Positions 8,493 to 17,559 of a DNA stretch of 64,000 nucleotides are shown piece by piece. Origin of the DNA: Alteromonas indica (lineage in GTDB: Bacteria; Pseudomonadota; Gammaproteobacteria; Enterobacterales; Alteromonadaceae); the NCBI GenBank assembly GCA_003056425.1, contig PYVY01000012.1, positions 62,001 through 126,000 on the forward strand, in the 5' to 3' direction. The position numbers and the translations under genes are program-made. The notes under the pieces were generated by a model. It saw only the letters and a program-made list of their open reading frames with translations. It had not been told where the DNA came from and searched no databases. Each line of letters opens with the position of its first letter. Within the stretch, counting starts at the first letter, position 1.

Positions 8493-9965
8493 ATGACTAA
8501 CAAACTGAAAGCACCCACCCTGACCGATGCGCTGATTCCGCTTATTGCCCTGATTATTATGATGGGCTCGGCCGTTTATTTGTTCGGGGATGGCTCATCA
8601 TTCGGCCCAAACCAGATAGCATTGTTGCTGGCTACTGGCCTGGCAGCGGTCATCGGCATGAAAAACGGACACCGCTGGAAAGAAATAGAGCAGGGCATTG
8701 TAAATGGCATTTCAATGTCGCTAGGGGCGTGTCTGATACTTCTGGCAGTTGGTTCCTTAATTGGTACCTGGATGCTTGCCGGTACCGTACCAACACTTAT
8801 TTATTATGGCCTGGAGCTGTTAAACCCTTCATTCTTCTATGCCGCCACGTGTTTGATTTGTGCCGTTGTAGCAATGAGTATCGGCAGTTCCTGGACTACC
8901 GCTGCTACGGTAGGTGTGGCGCTGATGGGGGTGGCCGCGGGCATGGATATGTCACCGGCTATTGCCGCCGGGGCCGTGGTATCGGGTTCCTATTTTGGCG
9001 ATAAAATATCACCCCTGTCAGAAACCACAAATCTGGCGCCCGCGGTGGCCGGAACTGACTTGTTTGAACACATCCGGTATATGCTATGGACCACCATTCC
9101 CAGTTTTATTATTGCGTTGGTGTTGTTTGTTATTTTAGGGTTTAGTGAAGCTGGCGGTGAAAAAGCGCAACGTATAGAGCAAATGCAACAATTGCTTAAT
9201 GAATCATTCGATTTGGGCTGGCACTTGCTGATCCCGCTGGTTGTACTTTTGACCCTGGCTGTACGCAAAATGCCGGCATTTCCTGCTGTATCGATAGGCG
9301 CACTTATCGGTGGCTTATGGGCGGTGTTGTTTCAGCAGGATGTGGTGCTCAGTATGGCTGATGCCAACGATAGCGCAGCAATTGGAATACTAAAAATTGT
9401 ATGGACAGCCTTGTTTGACGGCGTATCGTTTTCAACCCCGGATGAAAACCTAAATAGCCTGCTTAGCCGTGGGGGCATGTCGTCAATGCTAAATACGATC
9501 TGGTTAATCATCTGCGCCATGTCATTTGGTGCGGTGCTGGAAAAAGTGGGTTTGTTGAAACGTGCAGTAAGTACTATTTTGCGGGGCGCAAAGTCGGCGG
9601 GCGACATGATAAGTCGTACCATCTTAACTTGTATCGGCACTAACTTGGTCACAGCTGATCAGTATATCTCTATTGTCATGCCGGGACGCATGTACAAGCA
9701 GGAATACGAGAAGCGGGGTTTACACCAACTTAATTTATCACGCAGTCTGGAAGATGGCGGAACGCTGACATCGCCACTTATTCCCTGGAATACGTGCGGT
9801 GCCTATATGCATGGCGTGCTTGGCGTACATCCGTTTGAATACATCTTCTACACGTTTTTCAACGTAATTAATCCAATACTGGCGGTAATTTACGCGTATG
9901 TTGGAATTAAAATTCTTCGAATAAAGCCTCCTTTTGATACTGAGACAAAGGAGCACAACGCTTAA
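8493..9965 (+). CDS. nhaC: Na+/H+ antiporter NhaC family
   Basis: 490-residue polytopic protein. NhaC signatures include MSIGSSWTTAATVGVALMG (about residues 128-146) and GSYFGDKISPLSETTNLAP (about 165-183), both carrying charged and polar residues inside membrane segments as expected for the ion path. The second half contains GTNLVTADQYISIVMPGRM and GGTLTSPLIPWNTCGAYM. Family members exchange cytoplasmic Na+ for protons; some are malate/lactate antiporters. Placement just after an NSS sodium symporter suggests it could recycle Na+ brought in by that transporter, which is inference. Confidence 0.92.
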   Translation: MTNKLKAPTLTDALIPLIALIIMMGSAVYLFGDGSSFGPNQIALLLATGLAAVIGMKNGHRWKEIEQGIVNGISMSLGACLILLAVGSLIGTWMLAGTVPTLIYYGLELLNPSFFYAATCLICAVVAMSIGSSWTTAATVGVALMGVAAGMDMSPAIAAGAVVSGSYFGDKISPLSETTNLAPAVAGTDLFEHIRYMLWTTIPSFIIALVLFVILGFSEAGGEKAQRIEQMQQLLNESFDLGWHLLIPLVVLLTLAVRKMPAFPAVSIGALIGGLWAVLFQQDVVLSMADANDSAAIGILKIVWTALFDGVSFSTPDENLNSLLSRGGMSSMLNTIWLIICAMSFGAVLEKVGLLKRAVSTILRGAKSAGDMISRTILTCIGTNLVTADQYISIVMPGRMYKQEYEKRGLHQLNLSRSLEDGGTLTSPLIPWNTCGAYMHGVLGVHPFEYIFYTFFNVINPILAVIYAYVGIKILRIKPPFDTETKEHNA

Positions 9966-9981
9966 TATCCCTGGAGGACAG

Positions 9982-12591
9982 ATGAGTATACAAGTGAAAA
10001 AACGGGTCGACTATCGCGCGCCCGTTTTTACCATTACTGACGTCAATATGGATGTTCGCCTGCATCCAACGCAAACCCGGGTGAGCAGTACCTTTGAGGT
10101 CAAACGTAATGGTGAGCACGACTTACCGCTCACGCTCGATGGCGACCACCTTACGCTGATCAGTCTTACTATCAACGATACTCCCCACACAGATTATCAG
10201 GAAACACCAGGGCAGTTGGTTGTTAATCAAGTGCCTGATACATTTAGTTTAACTATCGTTACTCATATTGACCCCCAACATAACCAGGCGCTGGAAGGCT
10301 TGTACTTATCCGGCGGCACGTATTGCACTCAATGTGAGGCTGAAGGTTTTCGGCGCATAACTTATTATCTGGACCGTCCCGATGTACTGGCGCGTTTTCA
10401 GGTTACTCTGCATGGCGATAAAGATACCTATCCTACCTTGCTGGCTAACGGCAACCCTATTGCCCGTGGCAACAACGATGACGGCACCCATTGGGTGACC
10501 TGGCAGGATCCTCACCCCAAACCGGCGTATTTGTTTGCTTTAGTTGCCGGTGATTTTGATTTGCTGGAAGATACCTTTACAACCATGAGCGGCAAGCAGG
10601 TGAAGCTTGAGCTGTATGTCGATAAAGGTAAGCAGGATAAAGGGCATTTTGCATTAGCCGCGCTAAAACGCGCCATGCTATGGGACGAGCAAACCTTTGG
10701 CCTTGAATATGATTTAGACATCTACATGATTGTGGCAGTCGATTTCTTCAATATGGGCGCGATGGAAAATAAAGGCTTGAATATTTTCAACAGTAAGTTC
10801 GTGCTTGCCAGCCAGGACAGTGCAACAGATGAAGACTTCTTTAATGTGGAAGCGGTAATTGCTCACGAGTACTTCCACAACTGGACCGGAAACCGGGTAA
10901 CCTGCCGAGACTGGTTTCAGTTAAGTCTGAAAGAAGGGCTTACTGTATTTCGGGATCAACAGTTTAGCGCCGACATGACCTCGCCCCTGAGCAACCGTAT
11001 CAAGCATGTCAGGGTTATGCGGGAACATCAGTTCGCCGAAGATGCCAGTGCGATGAGCCACCCGATTCGTCCTGAAGAAGTCATCGAAATGAATAATTTC
11101 TATACGGTGACGGTATACGATAAAGGTGCGGAAGTTATTCGAATGTTCCATACTATTCTGGGCGAACAGACGTTTCGCGCGGGCATGGATGAATACATTA
11201 AGCGTCACGATGGACAGGCCGTTACGTGCGATGATTTCATTGCCGCCATGCAAAGTGTTACCGATATTGATTTGTCCCACTTCGCGTTATGGTATTCACA
11301 ATCTGGTACACCGGTCATTGAGGTGACTACCCAGTACGATGCCGACAAGGGGTTGATGGATATAACGTTGTCCCAGCATACGCCGAAAACCGCTGATCAA
11401 AACGATAAAGTATCCCTGTATATCCCTGTCGCGTTTGATTGTATCGACAGTCAGGGTCAGCATTACCAGGACGATGACGGACAAATCAGCAACGGTATGT
11501 TGATGTTGGATACCGCCGCGAAAACACTGCATTTTAGTAATGTAAGCGAACCCTTAATTCCGGTTATTTTAGGCAATTTCTCTGCCCCGGTTAAGGTCGA
11601 CAACGAACTTAATGCCAGTCAATTGTTGGCAGTGTTTAAATACGCTCACGATAATTTTAATCGGTGGGATGCGTTACAGTCGCTATATAGCTGGTGTATC
11701 GCCCAGTATGAAAAAAATACTGAAAACAATGTTGATAACCAGATTTGGCAGGGCTTGGAGCAGGTTATTACCACTGAAGCAGACAATCACGAACTGCTCG
11801 GTGAGTGTTTGGTGATACCCAGTTTTGAAACCCTTTGCCAGACCCGGAAATTGGTTGATGTGGGCGCACTAAATCGTGCGCGAGAAGCATTTTGCAAGGC
11901 ATTTGCCGATAATCTGCAGCAGCCGTTGCAAACCTTATTCGACAAACTGCCAGTTAACCCATACCAATATAGCCAGCAGGCCGTGAACGCACGCCGCTGT
12001 CGAAACGTGGTATTAGGGCATCTTGCCAGAACCGCTGACGCGCAAGGCTTAATTGAACAACAGTTCGCGAATGCCGATAACATGACAGACTCGTTAGGGG
12101 CACTCAAAGCAGCACAGATTAGCGCAGGGCCGTTATTTGACAAACTGATGACACAGTTTGAAGAACGTTGGAACCAGGATCCGCTGGTCCTGGACAAATG
12201 GTTTGGCCTACACGCAACTACCGAACGTGACGACATACTTAGTCAACTGACATTGCTACAACAGCACCCGCGTTTTGCTATGGGTAATCCTAATCGTGTT
12301 CGCGCGGTAGTAGGGAGCTTTGCCTTTTTCAATACCGCAGGCTTCCATCGGACCGATGGCAGTGGCTATCAGTTTGTTACGGATTATTTGCTTGAACTGG
12401 ATGCGGTGAATCCTCAGGTGGCAGCACGTATAGTAACACCGTTAACCCAATGGCAGAATTATGCTCCGCAATACCAGAACCTGATGAAAACCCAACTACA
12501 ACGGTTAATGAATCACGGTAAACTGAGCGGAGATCTATACGAAAAGGTCAGTAAAAGCCTGGCCTATGACAGTCAAAGTGAGCAGTACTAA
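9982..12591 (+). CDS. pepN: Aminopeptidase N (M1 family, PepN)
   Basis: 869 residues (E. coli PepN is 870). The exopeptidase motif GAMEN is at 259-263, and the zinc ligands are H295, H299 (HEYFH) and E318 (KEG), within two residues of the E. coli positions. Four-domain layout: N-terminal beta domain with QCEAEGFRRITYYLDRPD, thermolysin-like catalytic domain, small beta domain, and C-terminal helical domain. It removes N-terminal residues from peptides in the cytoplasm. The ATG at 9982 follows a GGAGGA Shine-Dalgarno. An upstream in-frame ATG at 9934 lies inside nhaC and is rejected. The 3' end overlaps the DUF2835 gene by 26 nt. Confidence 0.97.
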   Translation: MSIQVKKRVDYRAPVFTITDVNMDVRLHPTQTRVSSTFEVKRNGEHDLPLTLDGDHLTLISLTINDTPHTDYQETPGQLVVNQVPDTFSLTIVTHIDPQHNQALEGLYLSGGTYCTQCEAEGFRRITYYLDRPDVLARFQVTLHGDKDTYPTLLANGNPIARGNNDDGTHWVTWQDPHPKPAYLFALVAGDFDLLEDTFTTMSGKQVKLELYVDKGKQDKGHFALAALKRAMLWDEQTFGLEYDLDIYMIVAVDFFNMGAMENKGLNIFNSKFVLASQDSATDEDFFNVEAVIAHEYFHNWTGNRVTCRDWFQLSLKEGLTVFRDQQFSADMTSPLSNRIKHVRVMREHQFAEDASAMSHPIRPEEVIEMNNFYTVTVYDKGAEVIRMFHTILGEQTFRAGMDEYIKRHDGQAVTCDDFIAAMQSVTDIDLSHFALWYSQSGTPVIEVTTQYDADKGLMDITLSQHTPKTADQNDKVSLYIPVAFDCIDSQGQHYQDDDGQISNGMLMLDTAAKTLHFSNVSEPLIPVILGNFSAPVKVDNELNASQLLAVFKYAHDNFNRWDALQSLYSWCIAQYEKNTENNVDNQIWQGLEQVITTEADNHELLGECLVIPSFETLCQTRKLVDVGALNRAREAFCKAFADNLQQPLQTLFDKLPVNPYQYSQQAVNARRCRNVVLGHLARTADAQGLIEQQFANADNMTDSLGALKAAQISAGPLFDKLMTQFEERWNQDPLVLDKWFGLHATTERDDILSQLTLLQQHPRFAMGNPNRVRAVVGSFAFFNTAGFHRTDGSGYQFVTDYLLELDAVNPQVAARIVTPLTQWQNYAPQYQNLMKTQLQRLMNHGKLSGDLYEKVSKSLAYDSQSEQY

Positions 12592-12808
12592 TACCTATTA
12601 CTTCACATTAAACCTGAGTTACAACCAGTGTGAGCGGTTGTACCAGGCAGGCTATCAACACGCTGTGCTCAATGCCGACAGCGGTCATCGCGTACAAATT
12701 CCGATTGTGCGCTTACGCCCCTTTGTGACCACCCTCGGTCTCAAGGGGCGTTTTCGCCTGATAACCAATGCCGCTAACAAAATTGTAACTTTCGAACGTT
12801 TAAATTAG
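12566..12808 (+). CDS. DUF2835 family small protein
   Basis: 80 residues with the DUF2835 pattern: YYFTLNLSYNQCERLYQAG, then a basic patch, then IPIVRLRPFVTTLGLKGRFR. It is typically a roughly 70-80-residue cytoplasmic protein of unknown role in gammaproteobacteria. The start overlaps the end of pepN by 26 nt in a different frame, suggesting coupled translation; a start a few codons later is also possible. No function is assigned. Confidence 0.8.
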   Translation: MTVKVSSTNTYYFTLNLSYNQCERLYQAGYQHAVLNADSGHRVQIPIVRLRPFVTTLGLKGRFRLITNAANKIVTFERLN

Positions 12809-13000
12809 CGAAATTCCCTTCTTTATACCATCCTCTTATAGATGCCCATTAACTAATTGAATAGACGAGCGTTATTCTTTTTGTTAACTGGTACGATTAG
12901 TTCTTGCGATTATATAAAAATGATGTAATTATTTTGTTAATCGTTATGGTTGGTCCACGGACCTGCGCCACCAAAACGTCAACTTGGGAGAATAAAAATT

Positions 13001-15067
13001 ATGACAAGAAGGCTTTGCGCATTTAAAAAAACACCCGTCGCAGCCGGGGTCATTGCCTTATTGGGTATTGCCTCAGTACCCGCGAACGCCGCTAATTGGC
13101 AAATTGGTGATGCCAGTGTAACGTTAGATTCCACGTTCACTTTAGCCACTAGTATTCGGGTAGAAGACAGGGATTACAGTTTAATTGGCAATAGTAACCA
13201 CCCACAGTTTGACTGGACCGGCTATAACGCCGCAACCAATGTCATTTATCCCAGTGCAGATGTTTGGGCGTTATCCGGTGATGGCGCTTATTCCGCCAAC
13301 GGCGATCTGGGCAATTTAGCCAATGATCCAGGTGAAGCCTTTTCTTCTCAGGTAGCAGGTAACCATGAACTAGATGTTAACTTCGGCGATTACGGATTTT
13401 TCGCCCGTGGTTTCTGGTTTTACGATTTTGAACAGGAAAATGGTACCACAGCGTGGGCCAACCCAATCACCGGCCAGCAACGTGACCTCTGTCAGGATGC
13501 TGATGCAAAAGATTTATTATGTGCCGATATTCGGCTTTTAGACGCTTTCTTTTATGGCGATTGGTGGATAGACGATAAGCCACTTACTGTTCGTATTGGT
13601 CAGCAAGTTATCAGCTGGGGCGAAAGTACCTTCATTCAGCATGGTATCAATACCACCAATCCGGTCGATGTTACCCGTGCACAAGCACCAGGTGCTGAAT
13701 TAAAAGAAGTTTTTATCCCAGTGGGCATGGTCTACGCTTCTTTAGGTTTAACGCAGAATCTTAGTGTTTCAGGGTACTATCAATACGAATGGGAACGTAG
13801 CTGGTTGCCTGTCGCAGGAAGTTACTTCGCGACTAACGATTTTGCCGGCGAAGGCGGGCAGTTCAGTAATATTCAATTAGGCTTTACCGGTAATCCGGAT
13901 ATCAATCTTGATACTTTGTTAACCCAGCTTAACGCACTGGGTTCAGCCCTGGGGGCGGGCGCTGACCCGGCGCAAATTTCACAGGCATACCTGGCTTATC
14001 CGACCAAAGTGGCCGTTCGTGGTTATTCAGATGAAGCCCATATTGATGCGGATGATCAGGGCCAATTCGGCTTGCGAATGACTTGGTTTGCCGAAGATTT
14101 TTATGAAACAGAGTTCAGTTTTTACCATATTAATTACCATAGTCAACGTCCGTTAGTATCGGGTATTACGTCAGATTTTACTGCCGAAGGGATTGGTCAG
14201 GATATTGCCTATCTGGCCCAAAACACCATCACTCGCGAAAATATCACAGACCTGGTCGCCTTTACTAAGACACAGTTTTTGTATCCTGAAGATATTAAGC
14301 TGTATGGCATGAGCTTCAACACGAATGTGGGCACTACGGCGTTCGCGGGTGAATTTGCTTATCGGGTAGATGAGCCATTACAAATAGATGATGTAGAGTT
14401 GTTGTACCAGGCCATGCCTGAGCAGTTAGCTAAAGCTGGCTTACGCCCGGACTTAGCTGGAATAGCCCAGTTAAAAAATATCGGCCGCGACGTAGGGCCG
14501 GGAGAGTCCGCCGAAGGCTTCCTGCTATCTGATACCTGGCAGGCACAGTTTACCCTGTCACACGTGTTTGGTCCGATGCTGGGCTCGGATAACTTTGTGC
14601 TATTGGGCGAGGCGGGTTATGTGAATATCGTCGATTTTCCAGATCCTGAAATTATTCGCTTAAACGCCCCGGGCACCGGCCGAACCCCATCGCTTGAACC
14701 GACAGCGTCAGGCAACCCGCGCACCGGTTTACATACCGGATTATCCAACGGGCCAGAAACTAATCCGTTTGCCACTGACGATGCATGGGGTTATCGCCTG
14801 TTAGCCGTGGCCGACTACAACAATATTATGGCGGGCGTGAACATGCGGATGCGTGCCACTTTCTCCCATGATGTGGAAGGAACCACCCCGGATCCATTGT
14901 TTTTGTTCACCGAAGATGTTAAGTCGGCGAACCTTTCATTCACCTTTGATTATTTGAGCAAGTGGTCAGCAACCGCATCGTATAATGCGTACTGGGGCGG
15001 CATTGGTACTACCAACGCGCTGGCAGACCGGGACTTCATCTCATTCAATATCAAATATTCTATTTAA
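13001..15067 (+). CDS. DUF1302 family outer-membrane protein
   Basis: 688 residues. The signal peptide ends near residue 30 (VPANA). The mature protein is rich in aromatic beta strands and ends in a hydrophobic/aromatic strand (ISFNIKYSI), as expected for an outer-membrane beta barrel. Family-typical motifs include VRIGQQVISWGEST (about residues 198-211) and the RVEDRDY opening. The ATG at 13001 is preceded by TTGGGAG 10 nt away; an earlier ATG at 12950 would add an unlikely leader. It is the first gene of a four-gene cluster with DUF1329, YCF48 and RND proteins. Such clusters occur in bacteria that handle hydrophobic compounds, but the substrate here is unknown. Confidence 0.88.
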   Translation: MTRRLCAFKKTPVAAGVIALLGIASVPANAANWQIGDASVTLDSTFTLATSIRVEDRDYSLIGNSNHPQFDWTGYNAATNVIYPSADVWALSGDGAYSANGDLGNLANDPGEAFSSQVAGNHELDVNFGDYGFFARGFWFYDFEQENGTTAWANPITGQQRDLCQDADAKDLLCADIRLLDAFFYGDWWIDDKPLTVRIGQQVISWGESTFIQHGINTTNPVDVTRAQAPGAELKEVFIPVGMVYASLGLTQNLSVSGYYQYEWERSWLPVAGSYFATNDFAGEGGQFSNIQLGFTGNPDINLDTLLTQLNALGSALGAGADPAQISQAYLAYPTKVAVRGYSDEAHIDADDQGQFGLRMTWFAEDFYETEFSFYHINYHSQRPLVSGITSDFTAEGIGQDIAYLAQNTITRENITDLVAFTKTQFLYPEDIKLYGMSFNTNVGTTAFAGEFAYRVDEPLQIDDVELLYQAMPEQLAKAGLRPDLAGIAQLKNIGRDVGPGESAEGFLLSDTWQAQFTLSHVFGPMLGSDNFVLLGEAGYVNIVDFPDPEIIRLNAPGTGRTPSLEPTASGNPRTGLHTGLSNGPETNPFATDDAWGYRLLAVADYNNIMAGVNMRMRATFSHDVEGTTPDPLFLFTEDVKSANLSFTFDYLSKWSATASYNAYWGGIGTTNALADRDFISFNIKYSI

Positions 15068-15081
15068 GGGGCGTAATTCAG

Positions 15082-16446
15082 ATGAAGAAAATAACCTTGA
15101 TTGCAGCAGCGGTATCATTGTCGGTAGCCAGCGGCTGCGCGTTTGCTAAAATTTCACAACAGGAAGCGGACAAGCTGGGTAATCAGTTAACCCCGTTAGG
15201 TGCAGACAAAACAGCCAATGCCGATGGCAGTATCCCTGCCTGGACCGGTGGTATTACAAAAGCCCCGGAAGGCTATTCAGAAGGCGATCACCATCCTGAT
15301 CCCTTTCCCGGCGACAAAATGAAATTCGAAATCACTGGCAAAAACTACAAAGAGTACGCCGAATTTTTATCCGAAGGGCAGATTAAACTATTTGAAACCT
15401 ATCCTGACACCTACAAAATGCCGGTTTATGAATCGCGCCGTTCGGCATCCAATCCGCAGGATGTTTATGACATTACCAAAGTCAACGCGTTAAACGCTGA
15501 GCTTATTGAAGGTGGAAACGGTATTAAAGGCGCGGTGCGCGGTATCCCTTTTCCTATCCCGTCCAACGGTTTAGAAGTCATCTGGAATCACATTCTTCGT
15601 TATCGCGGTGAAGCCATTCAGCGGTTTGGCGGCCAGGCCGCGGTTACTACCTCGGGTGACTATAACGTCATCGGCTTTGACGAGCAGTTATTGATTAAGT
15701 ATGCCGAAGCAGATATGACGCCTGAGCAACTTGAAGAAGACAATATTTTGTTTATGTTCAAGCAAAAGGTTACTAAACCTGCTCGTTTAGCCGGCACCGC
15801 CTTGTTGGTACATGAAACGGTTGACCAAATTAAAGAACCGCGCCGGGCCTGGACCTATAATACGGGACAACGGCGGGTGCGAGCGGCGCCCAATATTGCT
15901 TATGATACACCTGGAACTGCTGCCGACGGCTTACGGACCACCGACGATTTTGACATGTTCAATGGCTCGCCCAATCGCTATAACTGGGAATTAAAGGGCA
16001 AAAAAGAAATGTATGTGGCGTACAATAATTACACACTACATAGTGACAAAATCAGTTACGATGAGATTTTGCAGCCTAACCATATAAACCCTGATTTAAC
16101 CCGGTGGGAAAAACATCGGGTATGGGTAGTGGAAGCCAGCTTAAAAGAAGGTTTCCGGCATGTATACCAAAAGCGGGTATTCTTTATTGATGAGGACAGC
16201 TGGCAAATCCAAGTTGCGGATATGTACGACAACCGGGGCGAGCTGTATCGGGTAGGTATATCCTACGGAGTAAACTATTACGATGTGCCTACCCAGTGGT
16301 CCACACTGGATGTATATCATGACTTAAACTCGCGCCGGTATTTGGCGATGGGTTTAGATAATGAAGAAGATGTATATAACTTCTCAATCCGGCCTCGCGA
16401 TGTAGAGTTTACTCCTCAAGCCCTTCGTCGTGAAGGCATGCGCTAA
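15082..16446 (+). CDS. DUF1329 family periplasmic/outer-membrane lipoprotein-like protein
   Basis: 454 residues with an N-terminal export signal (MKKITLIAAAVSLSVASG, cleavage near CAFA, residue 22). Conserved DUF1329 blocks include LTPLGADKTANADGSIPAWTGG and PRRAWTYNTGQRRVRAAP. The predicted fold is LolA/LolB-like, as described for DUF1329, suggesting lipid binding; that is family knowledge, not visible directly here. It lies 14 nt downstream of the DUF1302 gene with a GGGGCG ribosome site. It probably passes a hydrophobic molecule between the RND transporter and the DUF1302 barrel (inference). Confidence 0.88.
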   Translation: MKKITLIAAAVSLSVASGCAFAKISQQEADKLGNQLTPLGADKTANADGSIPAWTGGITKAPEGYSEGDHHPDPFPGDKMKFEITGKNYKEYAEFLSEGQIKLFETYPDTYKMPVYESRRSASNPQDVYDITKVNALNAELIEGGNGIKGAVRGIPFPIPSNGLEVIWNHILRYRGEAIQRFGGQAAVTTSGDYNVIGFDEQLLIKYAEADMTPEQLEEDNILFMFKQKVTKPARLAGTALLVHETVDQIKEPRRAWTYNTGQRRVRAAPNIAYDTPGTAADGLRTTDDFDMFNGSPNRYNWELKGKKEMYVAYNNYTLHSDKISYDEILQPNHINPDLTRWEKHRVWVVEASLKEGFRHVYQKRVFFIDEDSWQIQVADMYDNRGELYRVGISYGVNYYDVPTQWSTLDVYHDLNSRRYLAMGLDNEEDVYNFSIRPRDVEFTPQALRREGMR

Positions 16447-16450
16447 TAGC

Positions 16451-16490
16451 ACCAGCCGGGTGGAGCAAAAATGCTCCGCCTGGTCCTTTT
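16451..16490 (+). terminator. Intra-operon hairpin (possible attenuator)
   Basis: An imperfect stem pairs ACCAG...GTGGAGC with GCTCCGCCTGGT around AAAAAT, followed by CCTTTTGCTTTT. It lies between the DUF1329 and YCF48 genes and could lower expression of the two downstream genes or stabilise the upstream mRNA. Confidence 0.45.
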
Positions 16491-16515
16491 GCTTTTAATT
16501 TTTCAGGATTGTTTT

Positions 16516-17550
16516 ATGAAAAAACCACTGGCGGCCTTTGCTGCATTGGCTTTAAGCACCTGTGTCTGCGCGCAAACAGCTTTTCAGGCTCCTTTAGTGG
16601 AGCAATCTTTACTACTGGATATTGCCGCTGCAAAGCACCTGGTAATGGTAGGTGAACGGGGCCATATATTATTGTCAGATGACGGCCAGCAGTTTACGCA
16701 GGCCGTCGTGCCTACTACCGCCACACTCACCGCTACCACCATCGTTGGCGACAATATATGGGCAGTGGGGCATGATGCGACTATTTTGCATTCGGCGGAT
16801 GCCGGCAAAACCTGGCAGGTGCAATTATCGAAACCAAAAATTGAGCGGCCATTTTTAGATGTGCACTTTTTTGATAGCCGTCATGGGATCGCGGTAGGGG
16901 CTTATGGCATGTTTTACCGTACCGAAGACGGCGGCGAACACTGGCGCTCAGAGCTGCATGCAGCCTTACTGGATCCCTACGATAGAGAATATCTGGAACA
17001 GCTTCGCGAAGAAGATGAAGACTTCTACAATCAGGAACTGGGTTCAATTTTACCTCACCTGAACCGTTTGTCTGCAGCGAACGGGCGGCTGTATCTGGCC
17101 GGCGAAGCCGGTACCCTGGCGGTAAGTGACGATGAAGGTAAAACCTGGCAACGCTTTGAGGTGGATTATGCCGGGTCTTTCTTTGATATTGCACCGTTAG
17201 ATAATAATACGATGATGGCGGTCGGACTGCGCGGCAATATTTTTGTTATGCGTACGCCTGGCGAGTGGGAATACGTAAAAACCTGCTCCACTAGCACACT
17301 TAATTCTATCATGGTACTTAGCGACACTAAGGTCGCGGCGCTGGGTAATAATGGCATGATCGTAACCCTGCAACGTCCGTTGCCGGTAAGTGAACCCGAC
17401 CCCTACGCCAACCCCGCTCAATGTACTGCTGCCGAAGGAATCGACGTTACCCAGATCAAAGATAAGGCGGCGATCGTCAATGCTATTACCTTTAACAACC
17501 AGATTCTGGCCGTGTCGGCAAACGGCATAAAACAGCTTAACCTGAAGTAA
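16516..17550 (+). CDS. YCF48-like beta-propeller protein
   Basis: 344 residues with a signal peptide (MKKPLAAFAALALSTCVCA). Repeated blade motifs follow, such as GERGHILLSDDGQQF, GHDATILHSADAGKTWQ, GAYGMFYRTEDGGEHWR and GEAGTLAVSDDEGKTWQ, each with the D-x-G-x-x-W signature of YCF48/BNR-type propellers. YCF48 itself is a photosystem II assembly factor; the bacterial homologues act as envelope scaffolds of unknown partners. The ATG at 16516 starts the signal peptide directly, so the longer form starting at 16471 is unlikely. Only 9 nt separate it from the RND gene, implying a functional pair. Confidence 0.85.
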   Translation: MKKPLAAFAALALSTCVCAQTAFQAPLVEQSLLLDIAAAKHLVMVGERGHILLSDDGQQFTQAVVPTTATLTATTIVGDNIWAVGHDATILHSADAGKTWQVQLSKPKIERPFLDVHFFDSRHGIAVGAYGMFYRTEDGGEHWRSELHAALLDPYDREYLEQLREEDEDFYNQELGSILPHLNRLSAANGRLYLAGEAGTLAVSDDEGKTWQRFEVDYAGSFFDIAPLDNNTMMAVGLRGNIFVMRTPGEWEYVKTCSTSTLNSIMVLSDTKVAALGNNGMIVTLQRPLPVSEPDPYANPAQCTAAEGIDVTQIKDKAAIVNAITFNNQILAVSANGIKQLNLK

Positions 17551-17559
17551 GAGTCTATT